64,000 nt of DNA. Source: Bugula neritina. Taxonomy: Eukaryota; Bryozoa; Gymnolaemata; Cheilostomatida; Bugulidae. The notes beneath the pieces are model-generated. The model was given only the letters and a program-made list of their open reading frames with translations. It did no database searches and had not been told where the DNA came from. Location of the stretch: contig OZ037767.1 in NCBI GenBank assembly GCA_964035545.1, positions 3,170,680 to 3,234,679 of the forward strand. The letters run 5' to 3'. This document shows, piece after piece, positions 25,309 through 38,724 of the stretch. Position 1 is the stretch's first letter, and the number at the start of each line of letters is the position of its first letter. Both the position numbers and the translations under genes were made by a program.

Positions 25309-26650
25309 CTCCGTCAATGGAAGCTTTTACTTTTAAGAACAGGAGTGCATACAATGTTAACTTTGTAAAATCTCCAAGAAATAAGTGCATGCAAGGTTAC
25401 TTGACAGGAAATGGATGTGAGCTAACAGGAAATGGTTCTTTAAGATAGTATAAACGTTGGCTCATGAATACACTTGCAGTATGTCTAGTGATTAAGCTAT
25501 AGATAAGGGCACACAACCTAACACTACACAGTTATGGTATTACTATAGTTAAGTCAACATTTACATAGAAATCTATCTTATAAGGAAATACAGGGTATAT
25601 ATAGAGGTGGTGATTTTATTCATCTAATAACTCTCAAACCTAGAAATATTGTCAGATGCTTTGAAATTGGCAATATGCACAGTAAAATGATGTTTAAAAC
25701 TAAGCTAATAAAATACAGGGACATAATTTTGCTAGCTACCTTTTCATAACACTCTTTGCATAAATATCTCTCAATATTCTTGAATATATGCTGTTTCAAG
25801 GTTTAGCTTTTTTACTAAAATTTTACTGTTAATCGATAAGATAGATATTGGGTTTCTATGTAGTTTCAACCTTAAAGTTATGCCTACTCATGTCCTAATC
25901 ACTTTGCTTTACATAGAAAAAATGATTTATTGCATGAACTATTGCATTCTCTCATCTTATGAGTTCCTATGAGTTTGTATCTAAAGTATGTACAGTATGT
26001 TTATAGCAGTATATGAGTTTCCCTGGACACATTTTAATTATCATTAAGTACCTTTACTAGTACCTTGCATTGTGCTTTTTTATTTTGTGAGCATTCTAAA
26101 GTTGCATGATTTATGCAAGTATTTAATATGTAAACATCTTGTAAATATTTATTGCTATATTGTATTAAAGCTTGATTTATTTTTGTATTATTATATCCTC
26201 TATATCCATATAGTATACGGTTTTTATATTTTACTGATGCTGTTGACACCTTAATCCCATATTGTTATTACTGGCTTATATTTCAAGTATAAACACAATT
26301 TTTTTCAAAGGTGTACACAAGTAGTTTTAAAGTTATTATATTATGTTAATACTGTATGTGTTAATTTATATATATAAATCCAAATATATTATTTGGAAAT
26401 CTTACAGAAATTGCCTTTTATTATTGTTCATAATGAATCAAATATTTCAAATGCAGAAAGGAACTGATGATTTGTTAAAATAAATTTGAAGTTGCCACAT
26501 TTTATCCAATATGTGGAATGAAATAGTTATGCATTAAAACTTTCAACTGGTGAAAATTTTGTTGAAGCATGAACAATAAATAAAGTTGACAAAAAATTAA
26601 AGCAGCATTTCAGAGTCATGAGATAACTTCAATAATGTTTATAATATTAG

Positions 26651-26652
<2 letters not shown>

Positions 26653-26744
<92 letters not shown>
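26653..26744. repeat. (TA)n microsatellite
   Basis: A run of about 80 bases of alternating TA, continuing into related AT-rich sequence. Confidence 0.95.
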
Positions 26745-27192
26745 CACAATATATATACTGTATATAATGTGTTTTCATAGCTTCGTATAATACAAAACTT
26801 GGAAACGTAATGTATTACAATAAAAGTACTTAATGTAAAACATGTTGTCTTATCTCATAATATTAAGAATTTATTTTAGTTTAAACATTCCAGATGTTAC
26901 TTCCTGCCACCTGATCAGGAGACAACAGTGAAAGGTGAGAGCTCCGGTTTATACGGATCACTGAGTGTTTTTTAGATATACAGTACCATTGTTTCTGCAT
27001 GGTGTTTTGTCCAGTGAAGGCTTCATCGTGGATTTGATCTAACTTCAATCTTCTAAAGCAGCTGTTAGTAAAAGCTTTATATATTGTTTGATGACTATAA
27101 TTAATTTCATTCATTTTAATAAAGACTGGACTGACATCTAGAATAAATTATTGAATGATAGAGCGCAATCCAATTTACATTCAAACTGTGGA

Positions 27193-27262
27193 AAATTATG
27201 ACTAGATGCTCTTTCCAACATCACCAATAGCCTCTACTGAGTGAGGATCAAACTACTGACGT
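27193..27262 (-). mobile_element. SINE fragment, minus orientation
   Basis: 'aattatgactagatgctctttccaa' followed by 'catcaccaatagcctctactg' matches the body of the SINE copy at 34735-34880. The tRNA-like head is truncated. Confidence 0.65.
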
Positions 27263-30200
27263 AATATTATTATGATGCGCTGCATTTTTTTCGTCATGAG
27301 GCTCTTCAAATTATTTTGTTGAATTTTTCTAGCTATTTCAGCTACCCAAATTACCCAACAATAAAAAGGATGCAGGAACAATAAGTTCAAGATCCTAGCT
27401 AGCTTTTTTCTGTTCAGTTCATATATAGATTAGCCAGAAATTGTTAATAAAATTGCCTTACTGTTTTAGGCGCCAAAAATTTTTTCATAATAACAATACC
27501 AAAAGTGCTCTTTTTGATATCCCAGAAACTTAAAAACTAATTAAAACTATTTGAACTTCTAAAAAAAGCTAATTATGACAATATAGCTATTATTTTCCTG
27601 CAGAGTTTTAGTTACCTCTACCAAACTTGAATTACTTCTTTACATTTAGCAGGGCAATTATTGCAGGCTTAGTGTAATATTTATACTAGAATTTATACCC
27701 GCAGCACAAACATACAACTAATATTTTAATCTATTACTTGCAGCAGCTAAAAACATGCATTGAGAGTTGTCTTACAACACTGGGTGTTGCAGGTGGTCAT
27801 ATTCAATCATTTAACCCTATAATTTAGGCCTCTCTGCCCACATACTACTTCCTTTATAATTATACCACTGCTGCAAGAAGTTTGGCATGCAGTCATTCAA
27901 AGCTGTATTTGCATAGCAGGGTGACATCTTTTCATGTGTCACGTTTGACAACTCCCACTCCATCGTCCACTTGAACCCTGCTCTTCAAGTTGATATATGA
28001 CTTTAATTTAATTGCTATTCTAGAGATTTAAGGTTTGTCATCACACAAGCTGACACACCAATTTCTTTAGTTGTAACCAAATGATTTTTTAATTTCTTGA
28101 AAATAGATTACACGCATATAGATTGCCACATGCATGAATATTATATTTCAAGCTAACAGATAAAGCCATGATTGACCTATTTGTGGATTGTTCATAATAT
28201 TATTATGTTTAGTAGTGATCTCTAGACATCAATTAGAAGTTCTGCAGTAAACAGTAGTATTGAGAATTAGATGTCAATGCTAGTATAGGTTGCCCTCAGG
28301 GAAAGAGTCTACAACACTAACCGTTGAAAGACAGTTGAAAACTGCAGGTTTCATTCTTTTATTCAATTAACAGAGAGTGTTACAGCTGGAAAAGAAATCT
28401 TCATCAGTAAATCTGAAGAAAATTGTGAAATGTTTGCTAAAAATATTTCTAAGCAATTATAACAATTGTTCTTTTAAAACTAATAATCTAAAAACCAAAG
28501 TATCTTTTATGAACGATAGCTATAAGGTTTTGAGCTCTGCAAATGGTGCATATTATATTGAATTGTATAGCTCCTATTAGATATTTATAGATATTTATAA
28601 TTAATTATTATGGACTGGAAGCTAAAGCCACTACATTTTCATAATTCTAAAATGAATGGATAATTTATTTTCACTCAGTAAAACATCACAGGTTGAATAA
28701 ATAGCAAAATTTTCATTTTCTTCACAAATTTAGTATTGTAGACATTTGAAAAGCTTGCATTATATTGAAACCTTTTGAAATTGCTTCAACCCTAATTTGA
28801 TAACATATAGAAAGACATCATGAGCTTTGATAGTCTATATACACTTCATAATGAAAAAGAGCATGAGTAGGTTGTGTCAGCACTGATGCCTATGTGCAGC
28901 ACGGATGCTGTATATACTGGTTACACAGATGAAGGGTTAATGGATGTAGGACACAACTCAACGTTTCGCCTAATGCCAACAGTTTATTTCTCTCACAAAA
29001 CTGAAACTGTAACAATTATTTGGACAATAAAGTTTAAGTTGCCTGCATCTTCAACAAAGGAAAAATTGAGCTGTACTGACTCATTAAACAAAAACTACCA
29101 GTAAAAAGCTATTGCAAAAGCTTCCACAAAAAGCCTTCCTAAAACAATACTTTTCTTAAAGCTAGGGCAAAAAGCTCTTGCAACATAAGTGTTACAAAGT
29201 TTTCAAACTATAATACACAGTAACATGCTATATGTGTAGACAATTCATTTAACTCTTTCTGCATCGAGTAAAAATGGTGAAAGTATTATTTATTTATATA
29301 TAGGCACTTGTTTCAGATTTCTTTTCTATAAAAATGCACACGTCTTCAAGTTTCAGGGTGTCTCCTGATAACTATTTTGGGATCAAAAGTTGAAAGGTCA
29401 ATTACCGACCCCATCAAATATCTCAAGATGTCTACAGCATAGATATGAAGATATACACAGCATGTTGTTACTATTAGTCTTACTAGTTATAGCATTATCT
29501 TGATTATGCAGCCTAATAATATGCTTCTATACACAGAATCTGCTAATGTCATTGGCTTTCTTTCTACTAGTAATTATTTGTTGGCCAGTGAGGTTATATA
29601 TAATATTTATTGATTTCTTTCACAAGCTATAGCCATAAACATTTGTACCAGCAGTGCTGGTGACTGCATTAACTATACTGCGAGCCTTTGGGCACTGTCA
29701 TATCTAGGGCATTGCAAAATATTTTATTGCATCATTCTACAGCCATACTCAAGTAAAGAAGGAGTCAACTAAAATAAATTTATCAGCTGTGTGTAAATGT
29801 AGCACCATTTCTCAAACTGGAAGTGTAATAATTCTACTCATGTGCGGTAAGTTGATGTCTACATTGTAGTCTAACTTCAAACAACACACATTCACAGCAG
29901 TTATAAATTTAGCATATTTGCTGAACTATAAACTAACTGACCAACGCAATTTCAGATATTACCATTTTGATTATTCAAAATGAAAAGCAAAAATGTTGTA
30001 ATGTAAGTAGATGTAGCTGGTTAGTTGCATCTCTGTGAATGCTAGTGTCAACTGTTAGGAAACAGTTGTTTATGTTGAGAAATTTCTGTTTATGTTCTCG
30101 TGCATTTTCTAACTTGAAGTTTTTGAGAGAAATTTGCTGTTATACAGCTGATAGTAGATTTATGTAACAAAAGTTTTCTCCCTGGGATAAAGTCAAACTA

Positions 30201-30562
30201 TACTAAGTCCTAGTCTAGTCTACATATATACATTGCAAACCCATAACACTAACAGCGAGGAATTAAAACAAATCACACATACAATAGCATATACATTAAC
30301 AATAGCAGTACCAGTATCTGTAGCATTTATACATTGTAATATCGTCATACACTATATATACAAAAGCTCATGCTATGAATGTCAATCAATGTTTTATTCA
30401 TGCAATCAATATTATATCTATTGCAAACACAGACAGGTTTGAGTTTGCCATAAGGTTGGTTATCAAAAGTAGCATCTATATATATGCTGGTGCTGTTAGA
30501 AATGGATTAGTTAAAACAAAGTATGCTATATTTTACTCGCTTTGTATTACAGGTCCTCCATC

Positions 30563-33500
30563 ATGTGGAAAAGGTTGCGGATATATTTATTTCGAAATAA
30601 ATTGAAAGTCTTTACTATCATTTGGATTTTAATTTTATCAGTCAACATTTACCAACAACGTAAAAGTCAGTCAACGTACATAGAACTAGATAATGCAGCT
30701 GAGAAAAACCAACTACACAAACAATCTCGACTTCCTGAAACAAAGGCAGCGCCTCTCCAGATCAAGTCAGCAAATAAAGGAGATAGAGTAAACTCCTTCC
30801 AACCTTTTTCTCTGTATAATGAACCACTAGATAACTCTGTTTATGGTAAGTGAGTTGGTTATACTTCTGCTGTGTTGAAGAGATATAAATTGAGAACCTT
30901 ACTGTCATAAGTGAGTCATAACGCTGCTGCCAGTAAATAATGTGTACTTTTTGAGGTGAGAATAATTATTTTTGAAGTAAAGTGATTCAATCTGGGAACT
31001 CCTATGTTCTAGATGAGAAACAATGCAAACAAATTATCTTCTCAAAAAATTAATAAACTAATAGAAGTCATGGTATCAAAAATAAAAAAAAACTTGAGCA
31101 ATTAAAGTGTATACAATGCTTGATGTCTCATATTGAACCTAGTAGTTTGGGTTTGTGCAAGCAAATTTCAAAAATAATCTTTTAATGTTAATTGACCACC
31201 TTCTAGTCTTCTAAACTTACCGTTAGCTTTACTCTTAGTTACCATTTCAACTGTAGGCCTATGCAGAAATAACCCAACCTGTAGGTGCTACATTTTACTA
31301 TATTTCTAATGTACTCTTATAAGAATCAACAGAATCTACAACCATTCAAAAATCCCAGTTTGAAAACGGCATTTTAAAAATGAGCAAATTTAAAAAACTT
31401 TTATTTTTGAATTGTAATTTTTGAAACTATTTCATAAGTCTGAGTTCTTATTTTTGCTGTGTTACTTTAGAGCACATACCTGAAAGCTTCCGTACTAACT
31501 ACTCAACTGTGAAAAGTATAACTTACAGTTTCTCACCTACAATCAGAAAGGAAGGACCAGGATTTACCTTGATTACCATGTTTAACTTATTTACAGGTAA
31601 CTCTGCATACTTGTACTGTGTAGTGTTATATAAGATTGGATAATCTTAATACTATAATACAATCATTTGTCAAGAGATTATTTGCCTAGATGTTTAAGTA
31701 ATCATAACATAATTCTACATCAGAATCTCAGGCTTCTGATAGTCAAAACTCTAGACTCTATAGAGTTTTGTGTTAATGAGTGGGCAACTCCTTATTGCAA
31801 CTTCTAAATATTATATTACTGTAGTGCATTCATAATTGCCAGCCTGTAGGCTGTTTGAATGAAAATCTAATTAAGTTGAAATGCAATAAAGATGGCTTTC
31901 ACAGTTTTATTAGTCATCATCGCTATTATTTGTAGTTTCTGTATAAATACTTTAGCTGTAGATACTGTAGCTGTAGAGAATGCATATCTTTGGAAGTTGT
32001 AGCTATAACTATAATTATTTGCATATAGTAGCAGAGTCTTGCTATCTTTCAGTGAAAAAGGAAGAGAGAAATAGTAAATAAACTAATTGATTTCTATATT
32101 AGGAGAGAAATAAAATAGAACTCAAGAGGTTTCTTTTTGTATGAATGGCGTAATTTCTTTCTGCTTAGGCTGTGCTTTTTCAGTTCTAGAGCCGAAAAAA
32201 ATTCTTTTTACAGTATCATTTAGGACCTGGGCTTTTAAAAACCCAACTTTTGTTGTCAACAGTACATACTAATTTTTGAAGAGAGTAGAAACTAAATATA
32301 TTTGCTTTAAATTTATATTATGAAGACAATTAACGTCATTTAGATAGCAACAGATGTCTTTAATCTCATCCTTATCCCATTTCTTATCGCTGTCTAGTTT
32401 GCACATAACTATTGCTAGTTAATATTTTCTAGTCCTTCTTACAACATATTATTATCATTATATAACTCAGTACATGTTTATTTTTCGCTATAATCCACAG
32501 GACAAGCTATAGAAGGATACGACAAGGAAAGTTTACAAAATCAAATCAATAGAAACTGGGAGTACTTATCAACTATAAAAGAGAATATTAAACATGAACA
32601 GATCAAGAGGGTTGTCTTGCTCTACGCAGATGATAACTCTATCAAGGTAATCTGATTGGTTTTATTCAAAGGGTTAAAAGTCAAAGTTGATAGTTGGTGT
32701 AGAAATCGTGTCCCCATGCATTATGCAATGAATTTCTCATTTGGTGTGTATATAGGAACAGTGTCAATTGAGTGAAACCACAACAATAGAAATGTGTAGT
32801 TTTTTCATTCGTTATGAAAATTAATATTTGATGCTTGAGTGAAATAGCTTTACTTTATTACTTTTTGCTCTTTTGTACTTCAAACTAACACAGTATACAA
32901 GCTGAAGCAGCTAAGAATATAAATGTAAATACCACCATGCTTTATAATATAGCATATTATTGCTATACTGATGTTATTATTTATTTTATGCTATAAATAA
33001 GCACGCTATTGTAAAGTATCACCTTGCAAACATATGTAAACATAAGAAATATACAATGGATGTTATGTAAACATTCTGACAAGTGAATATAATAATAATG
33101 ATGTTAGCAGGCAGCTGCTAGTACTACCACTGCAGGTAGTGAGTAGTGAGATTTATATTATTATAATAGTTATACAAATTCCTTCTAGTTTTATAATATA
33201 TATTTTTATGTTTAATATTTTCTATTCTAATAGGCTGGTGATTCTGTAAGTTGAAATTGGAGAATAAAAAAATTACTTTGAATGTGTTTGAAGAAAGTAC
33301 AAAGCAAAACATATAAAATAGTAAGCTCAACTTTGCCACAAAGAGCAAACTCGATATGATTGAGATCTACTTATGACTCACTAAGTCAAAACCAATCGAT
33401 GAATAAACTTGAAAAACAATTAGGCAATAAAAACTGCATTTTATATCATTTTTGCTTACCTTTTACAAATTCAAAGAGTAAAATGTGAGAATTAAAGGGG

Positions 33501-35686
33501 TTTTAAAAATTTACTGAACTAGTTGAACTAAACGAAAGATTTCAGACATTAAACTCATCTTGATTATGTGTAGAGTGAATTAATGTGCTTAGGAAGTGGC
33601 TACAAGGTTTTGAAGTTTTCTAATTTTGCCAACTTATTATTCTAGGTGCTGTACCAGCAAAACTGGGTGAACAACTCCAAAATATTTCCCATGAAGATAC
33701 CAAGACTGATTCACATGTCAGATTTCTTCAATATATCATCAATATATTTACTAGATGAGCCAGTCATAGCTGCTAATGGAGATATTCGTACGTTATTATT
33801 CTGGTTTGTTGGTTTTGTTGTGTTTGGTCTAAAGCTGAACAATGGTACATAATTTGATTAAATATTTATAGCATTGATGGTAGCACATAATGAATGATAA
33901 TTTCTTTTATTATAAATTTGTGTTCTCATTTTGTTTTTTGTAATTTAAAAATGTCATTTTAATCAATTTTTGTAAATTTTTTATTAGAGCTTTTTAGGTA
34001 TATGACCTACCATTAAGTTAATTTAATTCTAATATTATAAATAAATTATAATATTTTAAACAATTTTGGTTAAATTCCAACCTCATATTTAAGTATTAGC
34101 TACTATATCTTTATATGTTTACTACATAATATTTTAGCAAATAGCATTGCTTTATTTTTATAGTAAATATATGTCTCTGGGATGGGCATTCTGGTTGACC
34201 ACCCTGACTTTGAAACCTTTTGTACCAGTTCTGAGACTACTAAAAGACTGCATAACTAAAATACATGTAGTTTACTTATAATTGTGCTATCTTTTATTTA
34301 TATATGTTTATTTATACTATTATTTATGAACGGATTTATCTATATATTCAGATATTTATCTGCATATTTATTTATATAGATTGTTATATTTTGTGTTTTC
34401 ATTGTTTTATAGTTATTGGAGAAAACTTTGACCAAATAGATACTATACGACTCCGAGATACAAAAACTCTGTATACGCTAACCAGGCATGGTAATAGGGG
34501 TTTTGGAGATTGCGTGGCACAATCAATGTGTCTAATGAAATACTACGGTAAGATAGCAGTATGCATTATGTTATACATGATAGTGTATCATACATTACGC
34601 CTTATACATTATATAGTATTATATTCTATTATATGTTATACTTCTTGTATAATATTCTTTAAAACTCACACAAGTTTATATTTGCTATTCATGTGAGAAA
34701 CCTCTGATAGAAAGGGTTTTTGTTAGAACAGGCTAAGTATTTGGTTTAGATGAGGCTCAGGAGCAATTATGACTGGATGCTCTTCCTAACATCACCAATG
34801 GCCTTTGTCGGGTTGAACCCATAACTCCGTGTTCACAAAGCAAACGCTTTAACCCCTAGACCACGGCTGCTCCCCTTGTATAATATTCTTTACACGTGTA
34901 AATATTGTATATATATTGTATGTATATTGTATATATATTGTATATATATTGTATATCTTATATATCATATATCATTCTCTGTTCTTCTGTAAATCTAGGC
35001 TCCCATGACACACATATATTCAGGCTAAAGAGTCCGGTACCAGCTACAGCACTGCAACACCTCAACTACCCTGTGAATTTGCAGCAAGCTGAAAATGGTA
35101 AGTGAAAGTAAAATATGTAACTTCTACTATATTGTCTGCTTTCTTTTCTTTTGCTTGTATATTAATCATTGCTCAAGATGTATGCAATAATATTATCTTT
35201 TTAGTAGTTTTATCAGTTTTATGGTTTGAGAAGTATGCAGTAAAGTAACAACTATAATAATATGTTAATAATAGCTTTGCCAGTTTTGTAACTGGTATTT
35301 GCATTCACTACAGTATAAATATGAAGTTTATAAACTCTAGCTACTTCAATATAGTGATACTTCATTATTGTAAACTATTTTTGCCTTCAATGAAATTCAA
35401 ACCACAGACCTCCGGTCTTGCAAGCTGGTGCGATAAACACTACACCACAGGGGCTACAGGACTCCTAACAGCAATAATATCTGTTACAGGTATGATAGGC
35501 ATATTAAAAACGGAACTGAAGTTTACAGTGTACAATCCCTGCCCTATCCTCAAGACCTACCATATACACTGCAGCCAAATAGCAAAGAGACTGAAAAAAG
35601 GACAGGATTCTATCAGGGACCCTCCTTGGAGTATTAGAATAATAAGAACTAGTCGGCCGGTCCACTCTCTCAAATACGGGCCGTAG
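30563..35686 (+). CDS. Type II membrane protein, probable Golgi glycosyltransferase-like
   Basis: Seven exons join to 375 codons plus stop: 30563-30845, 31471-31596, 32501-32646, 33646-33787, 34413-34547, 34999-35097, 35490-35686. The ATG is ten bases after a splice acceptor (AG at 30551-30552), so an upstream non-coding exon is expected. The product has a short basic N-terminus, one membrane segment at about residues 16-30, a low-complexity stem, then a lumenal domain. The C-terminal part has 'LTRHGNRGFGDC', 'GSHDTHIFRLKSPV' and 'YNPCPILKTYHIHCS', which I associate with an uncharacterised invertebrate family of glycosyltransferase-like proteins (conserved R-H, C, SHD, NPC and H-x-H-C positions). 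The topology fits a Golgi enzyme, but I see no certain catalytic DxD and do not assign a reaction. SINE scraps lie in introns 5 and 6. Confidence 0.8.
34700..34880 (-). mobile_element. tRNA-derived SINE, minus orientation
   Basis: Read on the minus strand it has a tRNA-like head ('agcagccgtggtctaggggtt' region), then the body 'gttaggaagagcatccagtc' and the tail 'cctgttctaacaaaaaccctt'. The same tail occurs at 58168. It lies in intron 5 of the glycosyltransferase-like gene. Confidence 0.8.
35392..35462 (-). mobile_element. tRNA-like SINE head fragment, minus orientation
   Basis: 'cacagacctccggtcttgc' followed by 'tggtgcgataaacactacacc' is the inverse of a tRNA-like SINE head with B- and A-box regions. 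It lies 27 bases upstream of the last exon of the glycosyltransferase-like gene. Confidence 0.55.
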
Positions 35687-37747
35687 TGGTAGCCACCCTT
35701 TACTAAGCATTCTGAACTATAGCTATATTATACTTGTTCTATAGTTTTTTGCAGTAGCATCATATGCTATATGCTATATGCTATAACATTATGTTGAATG
35801 ATATATATTTTATTATATCAGCTGCAATGAAAATGAGTTACTAATACTGTATTGTTTTTACATGTAGCATAACTATAAATATAAATTGATTATTTTGTAT
35901 GATATCTTGGTAAAATCTAATATTTATATAATATTAAAATATTTAATTACTGCAAAATCTTAAAATACGACACCAGACTGAATTAGAATTAAAAAGTATA
36001 ACTTGTACATTAAGTGATAGCTAACAATACACAAAAAAACCTTTTACTCAAAAGCCGCTGTTACAGAAGCTTCAACCAATTAAAACCATATCAAAAATGC
36101 CACACCCATTGTAAGGTAATGGTGGATATATGATGCATTGCATCTCTCTGTACTGTTAGTAATATTAAAAAGCCTTTCTCAATTATTTCAACTAGCATTT
36201 AAACATTCTATATTTCAACAAAATATTTTAGAGTGTAGCTTAGTTTCTATAAAACAAAGCGTGGACATTATATTATATATGAGTAGCTGCCATTGATGTA
36301 GATGCGAATGCAGATGTTCAAACCGATACTAAGACTGACAAATTTCATTATATTTCTTTAGAAACATAATACAATTCATGCAGCTTCTCATGCAGTTATA
36401 AAATTGAATAGCGCACAAGTTAGATTAAACATGACTTAGCAATTTCAATTCTGTATAGAAGAAAGTTTGTAAGTGACGAAGAAAGTCAACTAAACTTTTG
36501 TATGCATTTTGGAGAAATTTAATCCCTGAACAGAAATATGAACCAGGCGAATCATATTGACATGATAATTGAATAATTCAATAATACAGCTCAACAGTTT
36601 ACTGCTACTTCCTCCTACGTGGGTTGTGGTAAACATAGACCTACATTTCTATAGCTTTATCATTTGAGTAATCTATGTCGGCCATCTTTGATTGTAGGTC
36701 AATAAAATTTTATACCCTGCATGTTTGTAGGAAAGAGCAGCCATGTGTGCCAAGCATAAAATTCATTTTTTGACAATATTCTTCTAAGTTCCTAAATGAA
36801 GCTAATTAAGTATCTAAGTATCCCAAACTTGTGGTAAATTTCTCAATTTTTGCTGACGAGAAGTTTTGAATTTGAATCATATATAATGTAAGTTATGTTA
36901 CACGAATATAGTTTCACTCCAACAGTGTATGGAGGCAAGCATGTTCTATACAAACTATATACTATAGAAAGACACTAAGGTTTTCAACATGTCCTGCAGC
37001 AACAAAGAAAAGCCTGTGTACCAGATTAGAAATGTGGCAATAGAAGTCATGCTCCTTCAAAAATTTTAGCCTAAACCAAAATCTATTTAGAAAATTAAAG
37101 ACCTTAGGTTATTTCAAGTTATTGCAATTCACAACAGAGTTTTCTACTCAAAGTATGCATGTATTTACCACGGCTGCAACATATCTCCAGATCTAATTAT
37201 GTCATCAAATAATTTCATTGATAATCTTTAGGATTCCCTTTTGAATAACATACATACTTTGCTAACTGAATGACTTTTTGACCAAATATTTAGTGTTCTG
37301 TAGCCTTGCTTCTAGGCATAAACAAACCCTTATTAAACAACCAATATCAGAGTATTTATACCAGTAGAAACAAAGCTAATACTTGAAATCTAATTAGCCT
37401 AGGAAATATCTGTAAAGAGCGGGAGGTACTATTACATGCCCCAACATTGTCACGAATAATAAAAAGATGTTTATCCGGATGAATAACTGAGAAGTGATGA
37501 AATTACATGTGCTAAATTACACAGCACTTTAATATAATGAAATATGTTTGTTCACTGCTGAATCAATGTTGTTGAAAAAGAGGAAGTGCATGCTGTTGAT
37601 CATATCTATTCAGGGCAGATCAACAAGTTGTTGTGTGCATTCAGGATACTGACATACCACTAGCTGTTGGTATCATTAGACACTCACGCGAGCACTAATA
37701 TTTAGTATCACTCTCTGATTGAACTCTTTTACCTGCTACAATCTCTT
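35687..37747. other. Intergenic, nothing recognised
   Basis: Two kilobases of AT-rich DNA between the glycosyltransferase-like gene and the first WSC gene. It must include the 3' flank of the first and the 5' flank of the second. No conserved frame, RNA gene or clear repeat was recognised. Confidence 0.6.
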
Positions 37748-38658
37748 ATGGCGTCTAATCCACTATTCCTACTTATATTTGGCGCCGTCTTTGCTGAAGG
37801 TAAGTTTTTCTTAGTTAGAAATGTCCAGTAACTGTTTACTTTGTATCTGATGATGGTTGCCATGTATTATTAAAGAGGGTAGATTTTACAACTTGTATAC
37901 CTAAGTTGGGTCATTTTATAGGAGCAGTAGTGGAGAAATTGAGGTATAGACTCAGCTCTATAATTTTCTTAGTAAATTTTGCTTTGGGGCTCAGACTGAA
38001 ACTCTTGGGAAAACATAACTTCTTTTGATATATTTCTAATTTAGAGCACATGGTTTTTTCTCAATTTCTCCATTACTGCACTTACCTAAGTTGGGTACTC
38101 ACTGATAATAAAAGTATTGTCTTTTTACAGCAACAGTCCTTCCATATAGCTATGAATTAATTGGTTGCTATCAGGATAGGACCATAAACAGAGCATTATC
38201 TGAGAAGATGATGGACATGAGAGCAGCTGCCACAGTGGAGCTATGTGTCAGCTTTTGTTACGATTGGAGTAAGTCAACATGTATTTGAGTGATTGAACCT
38301 ATTTATATTGAGAGCAGCAGACTGTAGTGGTTAAAGCACTTGCATATAATATAGTTATAGGTGTTAGGCCATTAGTTTGAATTCTGGCAGTAGAATTAAG
38401 TTTTCAAAACCCCATCAAGGGCTTTCACAGTGTTGGAGATTTCAAACATCATGATTTGAAAATTAAAACCCAGTCACCTATCTTATCACAACACCTGATC
38501 TCAATTTTTAGTAGTAGTATACATACCAGATTAGTGTGGTCAATGACTGTTATTTAGTATTTTGTTATCTATTTCTTAAAAGAGCTGAAAGTTTAAAGCA
38601 ACTGTTATTACATTTGCTTCTACAACTTGAATTTGATGGTTTTTAAAAACTACAAAAC

Positions 38659-38724
<66 letters not shown>

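Larger units (their letters stand above)
25309..30552. other. CRIM1 3' flank and intergenic DNA, no gene recognised
   Basis: The CRIM1 3' untranslated region must begin here; an AATAAA at 25707-25712 and another at about 26576 are possible poly(A) signals. The rest has an AT microsatellite (about 26653-26744), a SINE scrap (27193-27260) and AT-rich unique-looking sequence. Several short open frames show no splice logic or recognisable motif. The far end must include upstream non-coding exon(s) of the next gene, because that gene's first coding exon starts at a splice acceptor. Confidence 0.6.

Noticed and set aside
28874-29104. Open frame of 76 codons between CRIM1 and the glycosyltransferase-like gene
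   Set aside because: No motif, no flanking splice sites in phase, and low coding character.
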